The position numbers and the translations under genes were made by a program. A stretch of 64,000 bases of DNA, taken from assembly GCF_040739495.1 (NCBI RefSeq), contig NZ_CP145263.1, forward strand, positions 2,379,793 through 2,443,792, read 5' to 3'. The notes under the pieces are model-generated. The model had not been told where the DNA came from. It worked only from the letters and a program-made list of their open reading frames with translations, and searched no databases. Shown here piece by piece: positions 34,953 through 43,625 of this stretch (its first letter is position 1; the number at the start of each line of letters is the position of its first letter). The stretch is from Staphylococcus capitis subsp. capitis. Its GTDB lineage: Bacteria; Bacillota; Bacilli; Staphylococcales; Staphylococcaceae.

Positions 34953-36302
34953 ATGTCAAAAATAAATAATCCTTCTCAAACAACAAATAAAAATGGATTT
35001 TCAAGCTATATTTGGAATGTAGATGTTAAAGGCATTGCTTTACCAATCTATATAGGTATTATTCTGATACTCATTTGTATCATGGCGATAGGTAAACTCC
35101 CTCACACAATTGTCGGAGCCATTTCAGTACTAGTTATCTTAGGTAATTTCTTACATTACCTGGGAAATAAAATCCCAATTATCAGATCTTATTTAGGCGG
35201 CGGTTCCGTATTTTGTATATTTGTTTCAGCGTTCTTAGCTACCTTTGGAGTCTTACCATCAAGTGTCGTATCTACAACAAAAGATTTTGTTAACAATATG
35301 GGATTTCTAGATTTTTATATTGCTGCTCTAATAACTGGCAGTATTCTAGGCATGAACCGATCATTACTAATCAAAGCATCTATTAGATTTATCCCAGTCG
35401 CATTACTATCAATGTTATGCTGCTTTTTAATGGTAGGAACTATTGGAGCACTGATTGGCAATGGTTTTGGTAATTCAATTTTATATATAGCCTTTCCTTC
35501 TATGGCAGGTGGAATAGGTGCTGGAGTTGTACCATTATCAAGTATTTACGCCCATAGTATGGGTGCTTCATCAGGAGGTATTATTTCTCAATTAATTCCC
35601 GCTTCGGCAATGAGTAATGTTCTAGCCATCATTGGAGCAGCACTTTTAGTGAAATTAGGAGAAAATTTACCAAAATCTAACGGACATGGAAAATTAATTA
35701 AAAATGAAAAAACTAAAAATAGAAATGGTACTAATGATGAAAAAGTTAAAAAGGATAGTCCAAATTTTAATATTACACAAATAGGTGTGGGTTTATTAAT
35801 TTCTTTTTCATTCTTCATGGTTGGTATCATTGGAAATTACTTTGTGCCTAAAGTACACGCATATGCATTTATGATTATTTTTGTAGTTATTGCTAAGGTT
35901 ACTAAAATGCTTCCTAAATATTATGAAGAAAGTGCTATTATGTTCAATCAAGTTGTTGTCAAAAATTTAACACCAGCAGTTCTAGCCGGTATCGGAATAG
36001 CATTGCTCAATCTTAATGTACTTAGCCATGCGTTCACTTGGCAGTTTGTTACATTATGCATTACAAGTGTCATTACTATCTCTATTGCAGCCGGTATCTT
36101 CGGTAAGCTATTTGGATTATATCCGGTTGAATCAGTGGTAACTGCAGGTATGTGTAATAACAGTATGGGTGGTACAGGAAATGTTGCTGTGCTATCTTCA
36201 GCTAAAAGAATGGAATTAATAGCATTCGCTCAAATGGGAAATCGACTTGGAGGCGCTATAATTCTCATTATCTCAGGATTTCTTGCTCAAATGTTTTCAT
36301 AA
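34953..36302 (+). CDS. 2-hydroxycarboxylate transporter (malate/citrate, 2HCT family)
   Basis: A 449-residue membrane protein with about eleven helices. The two re-entrant-loop motifs of the 2HCT family are seen: GGIGAGVVPLSSIY (about residue 190) and NNSMGGTGNVAV (about 411). It lies 33 bases after mleS. It probably exchanges malate for lactate, as MleP does; citrate is a possible alternative substrate. Confidence 0.85.
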   Translation: MSKINNPSQTTNKNGFSSYIWNVDVKGIALPIYIGIILILICIMAIGKLPHTIVGAISVLVILGNFLHYLGNKIPIIRSYLGGGSVFCIFVSAFLATFGVLPSSVVSTTKDFVNNMGFLDFYIAALITGSILGMNRSLLIKASIRFIPVALLSMLCCFLMVGTIGALIGNGFGNSILYIAFPSMAGGIGAGVVPLSSIYAHSMGASSGGIISQLIPASAMSNVLAIIGAALLVKLGENLPKSNGHGKLIKNEKTKNRNGTNDEKVKKDSPNFNITQIGVGLLISFSFFMVGIIGNYFVPKVHAYAFMIIFVVIAKVTKMLPKYYEESAIMFNQVVVKNLTPAVLAGIGIALLNLNVLSHAFTWQFVTLCITSVITISIAAGIFGKLFGLYPVESVVTAGMCNNSMGGTGNVAVLSSAKRMELIAFAQMGNRLGGAIILIISGFLAQMFS

Positions 36303-36384
36303 AAATTATAGAATTAATTTGATAACATAGGCATTAGTAATATAATTTGAGTTATATTACATGTTATAAAGAGGGAGTTAGTTA

Positions 36385-37545
36385 ATGAAGAAAGTGATAG
36401 GAATTATTAGCTTTTACATTTCCATTCTAGTTATTTTTTCATTAATTTTCACACTTTTATTTATTTTAAGCTCTCATTATTGGGCTTATATTATTACAAG
36501 TTTAGTACTCATCACCATGGTTCTACATTTTCATCGGCCCTTCTCATTTGGCTGGAAGTATTGGATTATATGGATGATGTTAATGTTAACAATCCTATTG
36601 GTCATTAATTTGGGAAGAGTGAGACAAGATGTTTCGTTTAGAGGAAATTTAGCCGCAGGTGTACTTAAAATATTAACTAGAGATTTAGCTAATGATCAAG
36701 CAAATAACCAACCAAAACATGAGACTTATAATTGGAAGGACTGGAATCCACCTCATGGTTACCATAATTGTCTAGTTCAATTAAATAATACCAAAGGATA
36801 TTTATTAAAAAAGAAAAAAGCTGAACCGAAACATCATCAAATTATCTATCAAATTCATGGCGGTGGCTATGTTAATGGTTACTCAAATACGTATAATAAG
36901 GCTGCTATTAACTATTCAAAATATAGTGGAAATTTACCAGTATTTTCAATAGATTATAGAATTGCACCTAAATATAAATATCCTACTGCGCTCAATGACG
37001 TGGAAAAGGGTTATCGATGGTTACTTAAACAAGGTTACAGTCCTAAAGATATTATTATTGCAGGAGATTCTGCTGGCGGAGGGTTATCTTTAGCTTTAAC
37101 ACTTAAACTAAAAAACGAACATCAGCCAACACCTAAAATGCTAATTTTATCTTCTCCTTGGACAGATTTAGCAGCAAATGGAAAATCTTATTATAAAAAC
37201 TACCATAAAGATGTTATTTTTGGGTCTAATAAGAAACCTTCAAAAGAAACAACTAATATAGACATACCATATGCTAGAAAATCTCAGTTAAAAGATCAAT
37301 ATGTATCTCCTGCATACGGTAATTACAATGATATGCCCCCTATGTTAGTACAAACTGGACAAGATGAAATGCTCTTAAGCGATAGTACAACAATTATTGA
37401 TAAGTCGAAAGATAATAATGGAGATGCAAAATTAATCACTTATCCTGGAATGTTCCATACTTTTTACATCTTAACACCATGGCTACCAGAATCTCACCAA
37501 GCTTGGACTGAAATTCATAAATTTATAAAATCACACAATAAATAA
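36385..37545 (+). CDS. Membrane-anchored alpha/beta-hydrolase esterase
   Basis: A 386-residue protein with three N-terminal membrane segments (about residues 5-80) and an HSL-type alpha/beta hydrolase domain. The oxyanion motif is QIHGGGYVNG, the nucleophile Ser is in IAGDSAGGGLSLAL, the acid Asp in GQDEML and the His in GMFHTFYIL. It hydrolyses short esters on the outer face or inside of the membrane. It is a single gene with its own terminator, following the malolactic operon. Confidence 0.85.
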   Translation: MKKVIGIISFYISILVIFSLIFTLLFILSSHYWAYIITSLVLITMVLHFHRPFSFGWKYWIIWMMLMLTILLVINLGRVRQDVSFRGNLAAGVLKILTRDLANDQANNQPKHETYNWKDWNPPHGYHNCLVQLNNTKGYLLKKKKAEPKHHQIIYQIHGGGYVNGYSNTYNKAAINYSKYSGNLPVFSIDYRIAPKYKYPTALNDVEKGYRWLLKQGYSPKDIIIAGDSAGGGLSLALTLKLKNEHQPTPKMLILSSPWTDLAANGKSYYKNYHKDVIFGSNKKPSKETTNIDIPYARKSQLKDQYVSPAYGNYNDMPPMLVQTGQDEMLLSDSTTIIDKSKDNNGDAKLITYPGMFHTFYILTPWLPESHQAWTEIHKFIKSHNK

Positions 37546-37557
37546 CGATTCAATACA

Positions 37558-37600
37558 TGGAGGTTTCTATTTAATCTTAGATAGAAACCTCCATTTTTTT
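37558..37600 (+). terminator. Terminator after the esterase gene
   Basis: TGGAGGTTTCTAT and ATAGAAACCTCCA pair perfectly around a short loop, followed by seven T. Confidence 0.85.
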
Positions 37601-37718
37601 ATAGTGATCACACTTTGACTTTCGTAGCATTTCAAATAGTTGATTTAGAATTTTTAATATCTTGAAATATGAAACAATTAGTTGTTTGTAAAAATGATTT
37701 TTCGCACAATTCTGGATA

Positions 37719-37816
37719 TTATCAACAAGTTATTATATGATGTGGATAACTTGAAGTTTACCTCTAAATGTTGCTATACAGGTGTTTGGGATTAGTTATC
37801 CATAAAGTTATCCACA
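37719..37816. other. Cluster of four DnaA-box sequences away from oriC
   Basis: TTATCAACA (37719-37727, one mismatch), TGTGGATAA (37741-37749, perfect on the minus strand), TTATCCATA (37796-37804, one mismatch) and TTATCCACA (37808-37816, perfect) lie within 98 bases in an AT-rich, gene-free stretch (37601-37928). It may bind DnaA as a titration or control site. Confidence 0.5.
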
Positions 37817-37928
37817 ATTATTAAATAAATATGTTAGTAATATTAATAAAATTTTAACCTCAAGTTAATTGTTACTTAATGACACTCAATTACGCTTAAA
37901 AAGACAAATAATTTAAGGGAATGATAAT

Positions 37929-39287
37929 ATGGAAATCGTAAAAAATAAAAATGATTTATTTAGAATTATCGACCATGCAGACCAGAAACATACATCTAAA
38001 ATTCTTCTTTTTATGATATTAGGCACGATTTTTTTAGATGCGTATGACATTACCATTTTAGGTACAATGACAGACCAGCTAACGAAAGAATTCCACCTAT
38101 CTCCAACAATGCTTTCGGTTGTTATGACTTCCTTACCTATTGGAGCACTTTTTGGAGCCATTCTAGGGGGTTCACTTGCACATAAATTCGGGCGTAAGCG
38201 TATATTATCTGTCTCATTACTTATCCTTGTAATCACTTCTTTAGGCGCAGCACTTGCTCCTCATTTAGCTATTTTACTTATCTGCCGCTTCATTATGGGC
38301 TTCGCTATCGGTATGGATAGTCCTGTTGCATTCACTTTCATTGCTGAAATTAGTAATAAATGGCAGAAAGGTCGTAATGTTAACTATTGGCAGGTTGTAT
38401 GGTATGTAGCAATCGTTGCCTCAGCTTTAGTAGTTATCTCCTTCTTTTTAATGGGTACAGGTGAACACTTATGGAGATTCGCAGTTGGCTTTGGTGCTTT
38501 GATTGCTTTAGTACTCTACATTTTACGTATTAATTATTTAAAAGAGAGCCCAACTTGGATGATTAATCACCACTCTCTTAAAGAAGCTACCGAGTATGTA
38601 CGAAATAATTATGATGTGGATTTAAAACTTGAAGGTACTGGGGAGTCATTTTCAGAGAGTAAATCTTCAAAGCCTTCTGGCACTGAAATATTTAAACCTA
38701 AATATTTGAAAAGGATTGTACTAGCAACAGCCATTTCAACATTACAGGGAATGCAGTACTATGGAGTAGGATTATATATCCCAATAATTGCAACTTACAT
38801 AATTAGTAAAGATAAATTAGGCGTGCTATTAGGTACAGCTATCGTGAATATAGCAGGTATTATTGGTGCTTATGTAGGATCACAACTGACATATAAGGTA
38901 GGTACACGACGACTAACAATGATCGGTTTCAGTCTTGTCTTGATTGCGATGGTCATGACTGGCTTGTTCTATCATAGTTTACCAATGATTATCAATACAT
39001 TTTTAATCGCATTGTTCTTATTTGGACATTCTGGTGGACCTGGTACACAAGGTAAGACGATTGCGGCTTTATCATTCCCAACATATTTACGCTCACAAGC
39101 CACTGGTTTCGTAGAATCAGTAAGTCGTACGGGAAGTATTATCGGTACATTTGTATTTCCGATTATACTTGCAGCTGTAGGATTAACAAATACGATGCTT
39201 ATCTTAGCCATCGTTCCTTTAGTTGGTTTAATTATCACGACTGCATTGAGATGGGAAGCTGTTGGAAAGAATGTAGAGGACGAGTAA
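37929..39287 (+). CDS. MFS transporter (sugar-porter type)
   Basis: A 452-residue protein with twelve membrane helices. The loop motif HKFGRKRILS after helix 2 and GFAIGMDSPVAFTFIAEISNKWQKGR around helices 4-5 are family signatures. A hydrophilic central loop of about 40 residues separates the halves. The substrate is not clear; metabolite/H+ symport is likely. Single gene, GGGAATGATAAT before the ATG, downstream of the DnaA-box cluster. Confidence 0.85.
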   Translation: MEIVKNKNDLFRIIDHADQKHTSKILLFMILGTIFLDAYDITILGTMTDQLTKEFHLSPTMLSVVMTSLPIGALFGAILGGSLAHKFGRKRILSVSLLILVITSLGAALAPHLAILLICRFIMGFAIGMDSPVAFTFIAEISNKWQKGRNVNYWQVVWYVAIVASALVVISFFLMGTGEHLWRFAVGFGALIALVLYILRINYLKESPTWMINHHSLKEATEYVRNNYDVDLKLEGTGESFSESKSSKPSGTEIFKPKYLKRIVLATAISTLQGMQYYGVGLYIPIIATYIISKDKLGVLLGTAIVNIAGIIGAYVGSQLTYKVGTRRLTMIGFSLVLIAMVMTGLFYHSLPMIINTFLIALFLFGHSGGPGTQGKTIAALSFPTYLRSQATGFVESVSRTGSIIGTFVFPIILAAVGLTNTMLILAIVPLVGLIITTALRWEAVGKNVEDE

Positions 39288-39303
39288 ATATTATATAAAG
39301 AAA

Positions 39304-39364
39304 GCCTCTTAGCTAGACCTCCCTTAATTGAGGGTAGTCTAAATTGCTAAGAGGCAATTTTTTA
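39304..39364. terminator. Terminator between the MFS and signal-peptidase genes
   Basis: GCCTCTTAGC/GCTAAGAGGC with an additional inner CTCCCT/AGGG pairing, followed by T on the plus strand; usable from both sides. Confidence 0.8.
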
Positions 39365-39940
39365 TTAATTAGGGAAAGTACCTGGATTGAATCCGCCTTT
39401 CCATTTATTTAACGGCCAATATCTAAATAATACTTTACCAACAAGTTGATCTTTATCGACTAATCCTACATCGTAACGACTATCAACACTATTTTGACGA
39501 TTATCCCCTAATACTAAGTATTTATTTTTAGGGATTTTCATATGTCCATTAGCGCCTCTAACTGTTTTAGATTTAAAATTCTCAGTTAAATACTTTACGA
39601 CTTTATGTTTCTTATTATAATTTAAATATGGTTCCGACACTTTCTTATTATTTAAATATAATTGGTCTTTCTTGTACTCTACAGTATCTCCAGGTTTACC
39701 TATTAAACGTTTAATATAGTCATCTTTTTTAGTTGCATGGAAAATAACGACGTCGCCAGAATTAATATGATTCAATGTTTTAGAAATTCGGCTGACCATC
39801 ACTTTATCCCTGTCTTCAAAAGTAGGATGCATAGACTCACCTGAGACGGTATAGGAAGTAAACAAGAATTTCGTTACTAATCCAACAATGATAAGCGCTA
39901 CTGCAATTGCAATAATCCATTCTAATATCTCTTTTTTCAT
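39365..39940 (-). CDS. Accessory type I signal peptidase
   Basis: A 191-residue membrane protease with one N-terminal anchor (residues 8-30), the catalytic Ser in SGESMHPTF (about 36) and the Lys in KDDYIKRLIGKPGD (about 77), plus LVLGDNRQNSVDSR (box E). All catalytic parts are present. It is the last gene of a four-gene operon with a Ser-rich secreted protein and a lipoprotein, away from the usual spsAB locus, so it may be dedicated to those products. Confidence 0.88.
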   Translation of the reverse strand: MKKEILEWIIAIAVALIIVGLVTKFLFTSYTVSGESMHPTFEDRDKVMVSRISKTLNHINSGDVVIFHATKKDDYIKRLIGKPGDTVEYKKDQLYLNNKKVSEPYLNYNKKHKVVKYLTENFKSKTVRGANGHMKIPKNKYLVLGDNRQNSVDSRYDVGLVDKDQLVGKVLFRYWPLNKWKGGFNPGTFPN

Positions 39941-39965
39941 GGTTTAGGCTCCTTGATTCTTTAAA

Positions 39966-40127
39966 TTATTCTTCTTCAGTTGTGTGGATAAGGTAACCCA
40001 CTCCTAACGCTGCAGGTATACCAATAAATGGTGTGAACATTGAACTAAATAATAAACCAAATACTAAGGTACATAAGATACCTAAATATCCACTTTTTTG
40101 TTCATTCTCAATAAATTTTTTTATCAA
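39966..40127 (-). CDS. Small two-helix membrane protein (53 residues)
   Basis: From TTG 40127 (GGAG ten bases upstream) the frame encodes a 53-residue protein with two hydrophobic stretches, YLGILCTLVFGLLFSS and FIGIPAALGVGYLIH, and an acidic end. It lies between the Ser-rich gene and the signal peptidase, each about 25 bases away. The PxxGIPxxLxxGY pattern resembles VraH (45540-45734) faintly. Function unknown. Confidence 0.6.
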   Translation of the reverse strand: MIKKFIENEQKSGYLGILCTLVFGLLFSSMFTPFIGIPAALGVGYLIHTTEEE

Positions 40128-40152
40128 AGATTTAATTCTCCTTTAATGCTCA

Positions 40153-40809
40153 CTATTGTACTATACCATTTTTAATTTTCACATTCTTACCGGTTTTAAT
40201 TTTATCGTATTGTTTCTTTGGTACAACAATGACGCGTTTACCTTTATTCGTTTGTATAGTAACAGTGTATAATTTTTCATGAGGTTTCATTTGATTTTTT
40301 AACATATTCATTTGGTACTTCACACTACTTGTCTTACTCTGATTTTCATGAGAGGCAATGATATAGAAATACAACCAATTATTATAGTATGACGTCGCCA
40401 TATATTGTGAAGTATATGGCGCACCTGAGCTGTATCGTCGTCTTGGTGCCATCATTGAACGTGCTTGTTGAGATTTAGTGTGATATGCACCTTGTTTATA
40501 CTTCGAAGCATTTCTACTAGAAGCTATACTACTTGTTCTAGTTGCTTGTTGCGCAGCACGTTGGCTTGATTGTTGGGCAGCTCGTGACGCATTAGCTGCA
40601 CTTGAGCGACTCATTGATGAACTAGATGATGTTGAGCCTCTTGCAGCTGACGAGGAAGCACTTGATGACGAACTACTACTTGAACTACTTGAGCTAGAAC
40701 TACTAGACCCTCCTGATGTTGCAGCGTCTAATTCCGTTGATAACATACCAAGTGAGGCTGTAGTGATAATAATCATTAAACTTATAAATTTTAATATTTT
40801 ACCTTTCAT
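40153..40809 (-). CDS. Secreted Ser-rich protein
   Basis: A 218-residue exported protein: signal peptide to about residue 30 (ends ELDAA), a tract of about sixteen consecutive Ser within a Ser/Ala/Arg/Gln-rich region (about 33-100), then a Tyr-rich segment and a basic C-terminal domain (YTVTIQTNKGKRVIVVPKK). I prefer ATG 40809 to the TTG one codon earlier. It is not one of the large Ser-rich adhesins: there is no LPXTG and it is too short. Its operon partner is a signal peptidase. Function unknown. Confidence 0.65.
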   Translation of the reverse strand: MKGKILKFISLMIIITTASLGMLSTELDAATSGGSSSSSSSSSSSSSSSSASSSAARGSTSSSSSMSRSSAANASRAAQQSSQRAAQQATRTSSIASSRNASKYKQGAYHTKSQQARSMMAPRRRYSSGAPYTSQYMATSYYNNWLYFYIIASHENQSKTSSVKYQMNMLKNQMKPHEKLYTVTIQTNKGKRVIVVPKKQYDKIKTGKNVKIKNGIVQ

Positions 40810-40823
40810 CAACTCACCTTTTC

Positions 40824-41204
40824 TTATTTAGATACTTCATCTTTAGAAACTGCTTTACCTTCAACATCATCATCGCCGTATGTCATGTAAGGTGGGCGAT
40901 AGACATGAATTTTACTACCATCTTTAACTATGTATGGTTTTTTATTTCCATCACTTAAAATATGTTCATAAACATGTTTTAAATCTGTTTTCTCTAAATG
41001 TGATTTTCCTTTATTGTCTTTATATTTAATCTCTACATTAGGCGTATCTTCTCCACCATCGTTTAGTACTTCATAATATACATATTCATATTTATCTGAT
41101 TTTTGACTTTCCTTCGAGGGTTCTTCCTGCTTTCCAGTTCCCCCACAAGCTGTTAGGGTAAATGCTAAACTTAACAAACTAATTAATAGTATTAACCTTT
41201 TCAT
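40824..41204 (-). CDS. Lipoprotein of unknown function
   Basis: A 126-residue lipoprotein with a clear lipobox FTLTAC (about residue 19). It starts at ATG 41204; an ATG two codons earlier abuts the GGAGT site and is too close. The mature part is charged, with YEYVYYEVLNDGGEDTP and HVYRPPYMTYGDDD. It is the first gene of the lipoprotein / Ser-rich / small membrane / signal peptidase operon. No family was recognised. Confidence 0.65.
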   Translation of the reverse strand: MKRLILLISLLSLAFTLTACGGTGKQEEPSKESQKSDKYEYVYYEVLNDGGEDTPNVEIKYKDNKGKSHLEKTDLKHVYEHILSDGNKKPYIVKDGSKIHVYRPPYMTYGDDDVEGKAVSKDEVSK

Positions 41205-41373
41205 AAACATACTCCTTTATTGTCTTTAAAGTTTCATAAAAATTATAACAATTGTTTTTTAAATTCATATTAAGATTTAACCAAACTCAATGATTTACAA
41301 TGTTATTTAACTGCATCATCTCATAAATTAATTATGTAATACAAATTGTTTTTTAATATCCCAAATAATTAAA

Positions 41374-41409
41374 AAATGTTGAGAATGAACATTAAAAATT
41401 CCCAACACT
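41374..41409. terminator. Hairpin between the lipoprotein operon and a decayed gene
   Basis: TGTTGAGAAT and ATTCCCAACA form an imperfect stem next to T-rich sequence on the minus strand, placed to end the decayed gene 41422-41644. Confidence 0.45.
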
Positions 41410-41421
41410 AGTTGATTACAT

Positions 41422-41644
41422 CTATTTACTTTCTTTAAAACCTTTGCTGACTATAATATTGATAATTAGCCAAATCAATTGGCAAATCATAGGCGCAAGA
41501 AATATTCCTATAAATAGTAAGGCAAATTTATATCCTTCCATTTCATTGTTTAAGCCATTCATTAAAACTAATACTAGTAAAATAAGTGCCACCACTATCC
41601 AAAAAAATTGTCGCCACCCACCATCAAATCTATGAAATTTTCAT
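41422..41644 (-). pseudogene. Small two-helix membrane protein with a frameshifted start
   Basis: GAGG lies seven bases before ATG 41644, but ATGAAAATTTCATAG stops after four codons. One base fewer in the AAAA run gives M-K-F-H-R-F-D-G-G-W followed by a 70-residue frame with two membrane helices, ending FKESK at 41422. The body is open, so a single-base slip beside the start has silenced it, unless it is phase-variable. Confidence 0.5.
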
Positions 41645-41793
41645 ACTTTTACCTCATTTATAGTTAAGAAATATATTAAGCATGTCTGGTGTTTCAACTT
41701 TTAAATTGATGTAATCAAATCAAACAGTTCTAAAGGTTAAAAACGTTCTTAATTACTCATAGAAGTATCTAATTTTATAAACCTTTCAACCGT

Positions 41794-41835
41794 GTAAGTT
41801 TCAATCGTTGATTTGTAAGATTAGATAAAGGCAAC
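41794..41835 (+). promoter_or_regulatory. Conserved 42-base promoter element, copy 1 (before the YxeA pair)
   Basis: GTAAGTT, TTTGTAAG, and TTAGATAAAGGCAAC occur in the same order and spacing as at 42773-42814. TACAAT at 41838-41843 may be the -10. It is the expected position for the BraR/BceR-type response regulator that controls vraDE. Confidence 0.6.
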
Positions 41836-41890
41836 GTTACAATAGACCTCCTACAATGAAATTGTAATCAAATCAAAGGAGTGTTTATTC

Positions 41891-42292
41891 ATGAAAGCAT
41901 TAAAAATTTCATTAACTACTGTAGTAGTTATTATCTTATTACTAGTAGGATTACTTTTCGGATTAAAAGTTTATGGTGATCATCATCCAAATAACGAAGA
42001 TGTTAAAAGTTTTAATATGGCTAACCCCTTAGAACCAACAAAAGAATATTATGTGAAAACGACTAAACCAATGAAACATAAACCTAAGCAATATGAAGAT
42101 GTTGATAACGTTTATAAGACTACTGGTTATGATGATAAAGGCAACAGTAAAAAAATCTTATACACAGGAATGAAAAAACTTAAACCAAATCATTATTTAA
42201 AAATTAAAGAAAAATTAAATACAGTGAGAAGCTATGAAGAAGTTAAAAAAGATGAAATTCCTAAAAAAGCAATGAGTAAATTAGAGAAATAA
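41891..42292 (+). CDS. YxeA-like (DUF1093) exported protein, copy 1
   Basis: A 133-residue protein with an N-terminal membrane anchor (residues 5-27) and an extracellular basic domain (YYVKTTKPM, YKTTGYDDKGN, LKPNHYLKI). It matches the YxeA family, small exported proteins often next to bacitracin-type ABC transporters. It is followed 13 bases later by a paralogue. The likely role is an accessory of the envelope-stress response with VraDE; the mechanism is unknown. Confidence 0.7.
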   Translation: MKALKISLTTVVVIILLLVGLLFGLKVYGDHHPNNEDVKSFNMANPLEPTKEYYVKTTKPMKHKPKQYEDVDNVYKTTGYDDKGNSKKILYTGMKKLKPNHYLKIKEKLNTVRSYEEVKKDEIPKKAMSKLEK

Positions 42293-42305
42293 ATGGTGAA
42301 AGATT

Positions 42306-42704
42306 ATGAAAACGTTAAAGAAACTATCAATTACACTAGGCGTTTTTATTCTTCTAATTGGTGCGCTCATGCTAGTGGGTAAAATTTATAGTGAACATCA
42401 TCCAAACGACCCCACAGTACGAGATTTAAATAAATATAATTTTATGATACCTAAAGAAGATTATTTTGTTAAAACTGATAAACCTGTTAAAAAAGAAAAA
42501 TTCGGAACAGACTTCTATAATTATACTTATAAAACTGTTGGTTATGATAAAAAAGGTGATGGCAAGAAAATCACCTATACCGCAACTAAGAAATTAAAAA
42601 CAAATCATTATCTCAAGCTAACAACAAAACAGGATCAAGTTTTAAGTTATTCAGAAGTTAAAAAAAGAGAGATTCCTGAAGACGCAAATAAAAATTTAAA
42701 TTAA
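42306..42704 (+). CDS. YxeA-like (DUF1093) exported protein, copy 2
   Basis: A 132-residue tandem paralogue of the preceding gene, with the same anchor, the shared EHHPND and YKTVGYDKKGDGKKITY segments, and LKTNHYLKL. The two genes form a unit behind promoter element copy 1. The duplication is old, as identity is clearly partial. Confidence 0.7.
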   Translation: MKTLKKLSITLGVFILLIGALMLVGKIYSEHHPNDPTVRDLNKYNFMIPKEDYFVKTDKPVKKEKFGTDFYNYTYKTVGYDKKGDGKKITYTATKKLKTNHYLKLTTKQDQVLSYSEVKKREIPEDANKNLN

Positions 42705-42772
42705 TTTATTTCCACGATCTTTTAAAAGGTCGTGGTTTTATTTTTATAAAAATAATTAAATCTTACATACCT

Positions 42773-42814
42773 GTAAGTTACAACAAGCAATTTGTAAGGT
42801 TAGATAAAGGCAAC
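42773..42814 (+). promoter_or_regulatory. Conserved 42-base promoter element, copy 2 (before vraDEH)
   Basis: Same modules as copy 1: GTAAGTT, TTTGTAAG, and TTAGATAAAGGCAAC at identical spacing, about 50 bases before the vraD start. It is probably the binding site of the antimicrobial-peptide-sensing response regulator. Confidence 0.6.
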
Positions 42815-42866
42815 AGCCATAGATTCTCTCTACAATTTAAGTATAAACACATTGAGGAGTGAGAAG

Positions 42867-43625
42867 ATGACGATATTAAAAGTTAACAAATTATCAAAAG
42901 TATATGGAGACAAACAAAAATACCAAGCACTTAAAGATATCAGTTTTTCAGTTGAAAAAGGAGAATTCGTAGCAATCATGGGACCTTCTGGTTCAGGTAA
43001 AACTACATTATTAAATGTTCTTAGTTCTATTGATAATATCTCAGGAGGTTCTGTAGAAGTCGATGGTAATGAAATAAACAAACTAAGTAATAAAAAGCTC
43101 GCAAATTTCCGTAAAAAACAACTTGGATTCATTTTCCAAGATTATAGTGTACTGCCTACTTTAACCGTTAAAGAAAATATTATGCTTCCACTTTCAGTCC
43201 AAAAAATCCAAAAATCAGAAATGGAACAGAATTATAAAGAAGTGACTGAAGCTCTCGGTATTAATGACCTGGGAAATAAATATCCTAGTGAAATTTCTGG
43301 TGGTCAACAACAACGTACGGCAGCGGCTCGAGCTTTCGTTCATAAACCAAATATTATCTTTGCCGATGAGCCTACGGGTGCTCTAGATTCGAAAAGTGCT
43401 CAAGATTTACTTAATCGATTAGAAGATATGAATAAACAATTTAATTCAACGATTATCATGGTGACACATGACCCATCAGCAGCAAGTTTTGCTGAGAGAG
43501 TAATTATGTTGAAGGATGGTAATATTCATTCTGAAATTTATCAAGGAGACGACTCTAAACAAGACTTCTATCAAGAAATCATCAAATTGCAATCGGCATT
43601 AGGTGGTGTCACTCATGACGTTTAA
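42867..43625 (+). CDS. vraD: BceA-type ABC ATPase VraD
   Basis: A 252-residue ATPase starting at ATG 42867 behind GAGGAG. Walker A is GPSGSGKTT, the signature ISGGQQQR, and Walker B IIFADEPTGALDSKS. BceAB-type transporters free or expel lipid-II-binding peptides such as bacitracin and nisin-like lantibiotics. Its stop overlaps the vraE start, and the vraE-vraH genes follow. Confidence 0.88.
   Translation: MTILKVNKLSKVYGDKQKYQALKDISFSVEKGEFVAIMGPSGSGKTTLLNVLSSIDNISGGSVEVDGNEINKLSNKKLANFRKKQLGFIFQDYSVLPTLTVKENIMLPLSVQKIQKSEMEQNYKEVTEALGINDLGNKYPSEISGGQQQRTAAARAFVHKPNIIFADEPTGALDSKSAQDLLNRLEDMNKQFNSTIIMVTHDPSAASFAERVIMLKDGNIHSEIYQGDDSKQDFYQEIIKLQSALGGVTHDV

Noticed and set aside
40600..40720. 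Ser-rich protein as a SraP/SRR adhesin
   Set aside because: Far too short, no LPXTG anchor and no accessory Sec or glycosyltransferase genes.
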